A stretch of 64,000 nucleotides of DNA from NCBI GenBank assembly GCA_030681645.1, contig JAUXRX010000029.1, positions 1-64,000 of the forward strand. The letters run 5' to 3'. Source of the stretch: Archangium sp. (lineage in GTDB: Bacteria > Myxococcota > Myxococcia > Myxococcales > Myxococcaceae). Below, piece by piece: positions 61,144 to 64,000 of this stretch (positions are counted from its first letter, which is position 1; each line of letters opens with the position of its first letter). The notes under the pieces were generated by a model that saw only the letters and a program-made list of their open reading frames with translations, ran no database searches and had not been told where the DNA came from. A program made the translations under genes and the position numbers.

Positions 61144-62427
61144 ATGACCGAACTCCAGACCGCCATCGCGCGTTCGCGCTCCGTCCTCCATGCGGCTACG
61201 ACCGAGGACGTCGAGAAGACCATCTGGGGCTCGCCGGCCGGCAAGAAGCGCCTGGCGAAGCGGCTCGTGGCGATGCTCCCGGCGCACAAGACCTACGTCG
61301 AGCCCTTCGCCGGCAGCGCCGCCGTCCTCTTCGCGAAGGAGCCAGTGCCGGTCGAGGTCATCAACGACGCCGACCAGGAGATTGCCGACGCCTACAAGCT
61401 CCTCAAGAAGCTCACGCCCGCTGACCTGGCTGGCCTCAAGAAGCTGCCGTGGGTCGGCGACGAGAAGACGTTCAAGGGACTCCTCGACGCGAAGCCAGCC
61501 ACCGACGTCGCGCGGCTCCACCGCTTCCTCTACCTGACCCACTTCTCGTACGGGAAGATGCGCGGGCGCAGCTTCAGTCCCTCGGTCGTCGGCGTCGAAG
61601 CGAAGACCATCAAGCGCATCGAGGAGTTCGCCCCGCGCCTCAAGAAGGTGAAGGTCTACGGCGGCGACTACGAGAAGGTCGTCCGCAAGTACGACTCGAA
61701 GGACACCGTCTTCTTCCTCGACCCTCCGTACCCTGGGTACAACGTCGACGTCGGCGAGTCGGACTTCGACGAGGAGCGCTTCTTCACCCTCCTGAAGTCC
61801 CTCAAGGGGAAGTTCCTCATCACCTACGGCATCCGTGGGCGTTTCCCCGGGATGGTGAAGGGGTCCGACTTCTGGGTGAAGCGCATCCGCACGCCCCGGA
61901 CCATCGGCGCCATGCGCGGGGTCGGTGGCCCGTCGGTGCTGACGCAGCTCCTGGTCGCGAACTACGAGCCCACCACCAAGGCCATCGACGACTGGCTCTG
62001 TGCGCCCGACGAGTCGGAGTTCGACAAGCCGACGAAGCTCCTCAAGGGCACCGACCCGACCGACGAGCGGTACGTGCTGGGCATCGTGCTCGAGCCCGAG
62101 GTCGTCGACGCGCAGGGCGACATCTACTCCGCCGACGAGATCCGCGAGGCCGCGCACCGCTTCATGGAGGAGTTCGGTGGCCTGGGCCTCATGCACCGCC
62201 TCCGCGTCAACGACGAGGTGAAGGTGCTCGAGAGCTTCCTCGCGCCCACCGACTTCGCGCTCGGCGACACCTCGGTGCGCAAGGGCACCTGGCTCCTCGC
62301 GGTGCGCGTCCTCGGTGACGAGCTCTGGGAGAAGGTGAAGTCCGGCGAGCTCACCGGCTTCTCCATCGGGGGATCTGCGCGGCGAGTGCCTGAGCCCACG
62401 GCTCCGCAGAGGGAGGTCGCAGCATGA
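61144..62427 (+). CDS. Dam-like DNA adenine methyltransferase fused to XkdF prohead protease
   Basis: A 427-residue protein with two domains in one continuous frame. Residues ~30-285: D12-class N6-adenine methyltransferase, with YVEPFAGSAAVLFAKEPVPV (SAM motif I) and VFFLDPPYPGYN (catalytic D-P-P-Y). Residues ~300-415: an XkdF-like prohead serine protease domain (ERYVLGIVLEPEVVDAQGD, then IREAAHRFMEEFGGLGLMH, then GELTGFSIGGSARRV). The second part belongs to the expected head protease position. The stop overlaps the scaffold-like gene as ATGA. Confidence 0.88.
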   Translation: MTELQTAIARSRSVLHAATTEDVEKTIWGSPAGKKRLAKRLVAMLPAHKTYVEPFAGSAAVLFAKEPVPVEVINDADQEIADAYKLLKKLTPADLAGLKKLPWVGDEKTFKGLLDAKPATDVARLHRFLYLTHFSYGKMRGRSFSPSVVGVEAKTIKRIEEFAPRLKKVKVYGGDYEKVVRKYDSKDTVFFLDPPYPGYNVDVGESDFDEERFFTLLKSLKGKFLITYGIRGRFPGMVKGSDFWVKRIRTPRTIGAMRGVGGPSVLTQLLVANYEPTTKAIDDWLCAPDESEFDKPTKLLKGTDPTDERYVLGIVLEPEVVDAQGDIYSADEIREAAHRFMEEFGGLGLMHRLRVNDEVKVLESFLAPTDFALGDTSVRKGTWLLAVRVLGDELWEKVKSGELTGFSIGGSARRVPEPTAPQREVAA

Positions 62428-63149
62428 GCACCACCACCGACGGCGTGCACCGGCTCGTGGACATGGTCGTCGAGGAGGTCTCCCTCGTCGACCGCGCCGC
62501 CAACCTGCGCCGCTTTCTCATCGTGAAGAGGGACGACACCATGGACGACACCGAAGAGACGAAGAAGACCGACGTGCCCGAGGACTCCCCGCTGGGCATG
62601 GCGCTCGCGGCCCTGGAGAGCCTGACCGACATCGTCGAGCTGCTCGGCAGCACCGGCGCCGAGAACACCGACCCGCGCATCACCGCGCTGGCCGAGCAGC
62701 TGCGCACGACGGCGGAGCAGCTCCTCTCGCAGGCCGGGCTCTCGGAGTCGGCGGACGGGGACGAGGCCGAGAAGACCAAGTCGCTGGCCGAAAACATCGG
62801 CGCTGCGAAGGCGGCGGTGGCGCGGCTGCGCAGGGGGACGAAGCCCGCGCCCAAGCCCCAGGAGCCCGACGACGCGCCGAAGGAGGACGACACCAAGAAG
62901 GTCGACCTCGCGCCCATCACCGACGGCCTCGCGAAGCTGACCGAGTCCTTCAAGGCGCTCTCCGAGTCCGTGACGGCCCACGCCCAGCGCCTCGGTCGTG
63001 TCGAGAAGCAGTTCGGGCTGCCCAACAGCGCCGCGCCCGCGGAGCCCGTCACCAAGTCCCAGCCCGAGGATGTCGGCTGGCCGATGGACCTCAACAAGCC
63101 CATGGACCGGGAGAGCGTCGACAAGGCGGTCTCCTTCCACGAGCCCTGA
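62424..63149 (+). CDS. Scaffold-like protein between protease and capsid
   Basis: A 241-residue acidic protein. HRLVDMVVEEVSLVDRAANL then RRFLIVKRDD resembles the short strand that follows XkdF-type proteases; the rest is coiled coil and charged (ALAEQLRTTAEQLLSQAGLS ... LAKLTESFKALSESVTAHAQ). The position between prohead protease and major capsid fits a scaffolding protein. ATG overlaps the previous stop (62424-62427). Confidence 0.75.
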   Translation: MSTTTDGVHRLVDMVVEEVSLVDRAANLRRFLIVKRDDTMDDTEETKKTDVPEDSPLGMALAALESLTDIVELLGSTGAENTDPRITALAEQLRTTAEQLLSQAGLSESADGDEAEKTKSLAENIGAAKAAVARLRRGTKPAPKPQEPDDAPKEDDTKKVDLAPITDGLAKLTESFKALSESVTAHAQRLGRVEKQFGLPNSAAPAEPVTKSQPEDVGWPMDLNKPMDRESVDKAVSFHEP

Positions 63150-63167
63150 CAGGGAAAGGACACGACC

Positions 63168-64000
63168 ATGAGCTACACCTCGAATCGTACGCTGCTCGAG
63201 AAGGCCGACCTCGCGCTCGCCGACCTCACCGCCGGAGGAGGCATCCTGCTCCCGGCGCAGGCGCAGAAGTTCATGCGGCTGCTCATCAAGCAGTCGGTGC
63301 TGATGCAACTCGCCACCGTCGTCCCGATGGCGTCGCCGAAGCACCAGCTGTCGAAGATCAAGTTCGGCAGCCGCATCCTCCGGCCCGGCCAGGAGGCGAC
63401 GGCGCTGGCTCCCGCAGACCGGGCGCGCCCCGACCTCAGCTTCCTCGAGCTCGACGCCCGGCTGTTCAAGGCTGAGGTCCACCTCTCCGACGAGGTGCTC
63501 GAGGACAACATCGAGCGCGGCGAGCTGCGGCAGACCATCCTCGAGATGATCGCCGAGGCCGCCGGGCGCGACATGGAGGAGGTCATCATCAACGGTGACA
63601 CCGCCTCCGCGGACCCGTTCCTCGCCACCATGGACGGCCTGCTCAAGCAGACGACGAGCCACCTCGTCGACGCCGCGGCCACGGGCATCAACAAGAACCT
63701 GCTCCGCGACCTGCTCAAGTCGCTGCCGAGCGAGTACCTCCGCGACAAGAAGCAGATGACCTACCTCACCAGCGTCGACGCGGAGCTCGACTACCGCAAC
63801 ACCCTGGCCGACCGCGCCACCGTGGGCGGCGATCGCTTCATCGAGGAGGACACGCCGGCGCTCTACTCGGGCGTGCCAGTGAAGCCGGTGCCGCTGTTCC
63901 CGGAGAACCTCGGGCCGGCGAACAACCGGACCGTCGCCCTGCTGTGCAACCCGAAGAACGTGCACGTCGGCATCTGGCGGCAGATCCGCCTGGAGTCCTT
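63168..64000 (+). CDS. Major capsid protein, HK97-type (partial, runs off the window)
   Basis: At least 277 residues, continuing past the window. ATG 63168 is preceded by GGGAAAGGA. The sequence begins MSYTSNRTLLEKADLALADL, has a predicted N-arm helix, then PMASPKHQLSKIKFGSRI, then KAEVHLSDEVLEDNIERGEL and IAEAAGRDMEEVIINGD, phrases typical of HK97-fold capsid proteins of the PBSX/XkdG kind. It follows the portal-MuF-protease-scaffold order exactly. Confidence 0.88.
   Translation, partial: MSYTSNRTLLEKADLALADLTAGGGILLPAQAQKFMRLLIKQSVLMQLATVVPMASPKHQLSKIKFGSRILRPGQEATALAPADRARPDLSFLELDARLFKAEVHLSDEVLEDNIERGELRQTILEMIAEAAGRDMEEVIINGDTASADPFLATMDGLLKQTTSHLVDAAATGINKNLLRDLLKSLPSEYLRDKKQMTYLTSVDAELDYRNTLADRATVGGDRFIEEDTPALYSGVPVKPVPLFPENLGPANNRTVALLCNPKNVHVGIWRQIRLES

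Noticed and set aside
62124..63965. 613-codon open frame on the minus strand
   Set aside because: It is antisense to the XkdF, scaffold and capsid genes, which have clear family motifs. The product is Val/Leu/Arg/Glu-rich as expected from a GC-rich antisense frame.

Overview
This window is high-GC DNA (roughly two thirds G+C) with strong GC bias at third codon positions, frequent GTG/TTG starts and many four-base ATGA/GTGA gene overlaps. That fits a soil proteobacterium or myxobacterium-like chromosome; the DUF6933-type gene and the quinocofactor (LodA-like) cluster lean towards Myxococcota, but the species cannot be read from the sequence. Nearly the whole window is accessory DNA.

Left part (1-8.7 kb): a DUF6933-like gene; a DarT/DarG toxin-antitoxin (phage defence) pair; a three-gene cluster for a cysteine-tryptophylquinone (CTQ) amine oxidase/dehydrogenase with its flavoprotein maturase and a di-haem c-type protein; two small genes; and an XRE regulator plus ImmA/IrrE metallopeptidase pair.

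Middle part (8.7-39.3 kb): a long minus-strand defence operon (13.4-32.5 kb) lies between two serine-recombinase modules. The left module (8.7-12.5 kb) is recombinase plus two ParB-like proteins. The right module (32.7-35.6 kb) is DUF2924 protein, small protein, recombinase and ParB-type HTH protein. Each faces a divergent XRE regulator. In transcription order the defence operon encodes a SNF2 helicase with DUF3883, a Septu-like PtuA ATPase and PtuB HNH nuclease, a DUF1156 DNA methyltransferase, a DUF499 ATPase, a DUF4365-dynamin GTPase fusion, a 47-residue protein and a 1757-residue P-loop NTPase. Helicase + DUF1156 methylase + DUF499 ATPase is the set called Hma; here it has Septu genes nested inside it and a dynamin/NTPase tail. 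Most junctions are translationally coupled and a hairpin may cover the ribosome binding site of the first gene. To the right, a second XRE/ImmA pair leads into two genes of unknown function.

Right part (39.4-64 kb): a tailed-phage genome or prophage whose right end is outside the window. Minus-strand early genes encode a Com-like zinc ribbon, a sigma-like factor, small proteins, an SF2 helicase and a primase-helicase. Plus-strand genes encode a Cas4/RecB-like nuclease, a DnaQ exonuclease fusion, a PD-(D/E)XK nuclease, a second sigma-like factor, a DNA-binding protein that may be the small terminase, the large terminase, portal, MuF head protein, a holin-like protein, a Dam methylase-XkdF protease fusion, a scaffold-like protein and the start of the major capsid protein. 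A tyrosine recombinase sits on the opposite strand within the packaging genes, and several unknown inserted genes are scattered through the module. No tRNA, rRNA or CRISPR array was recognised.
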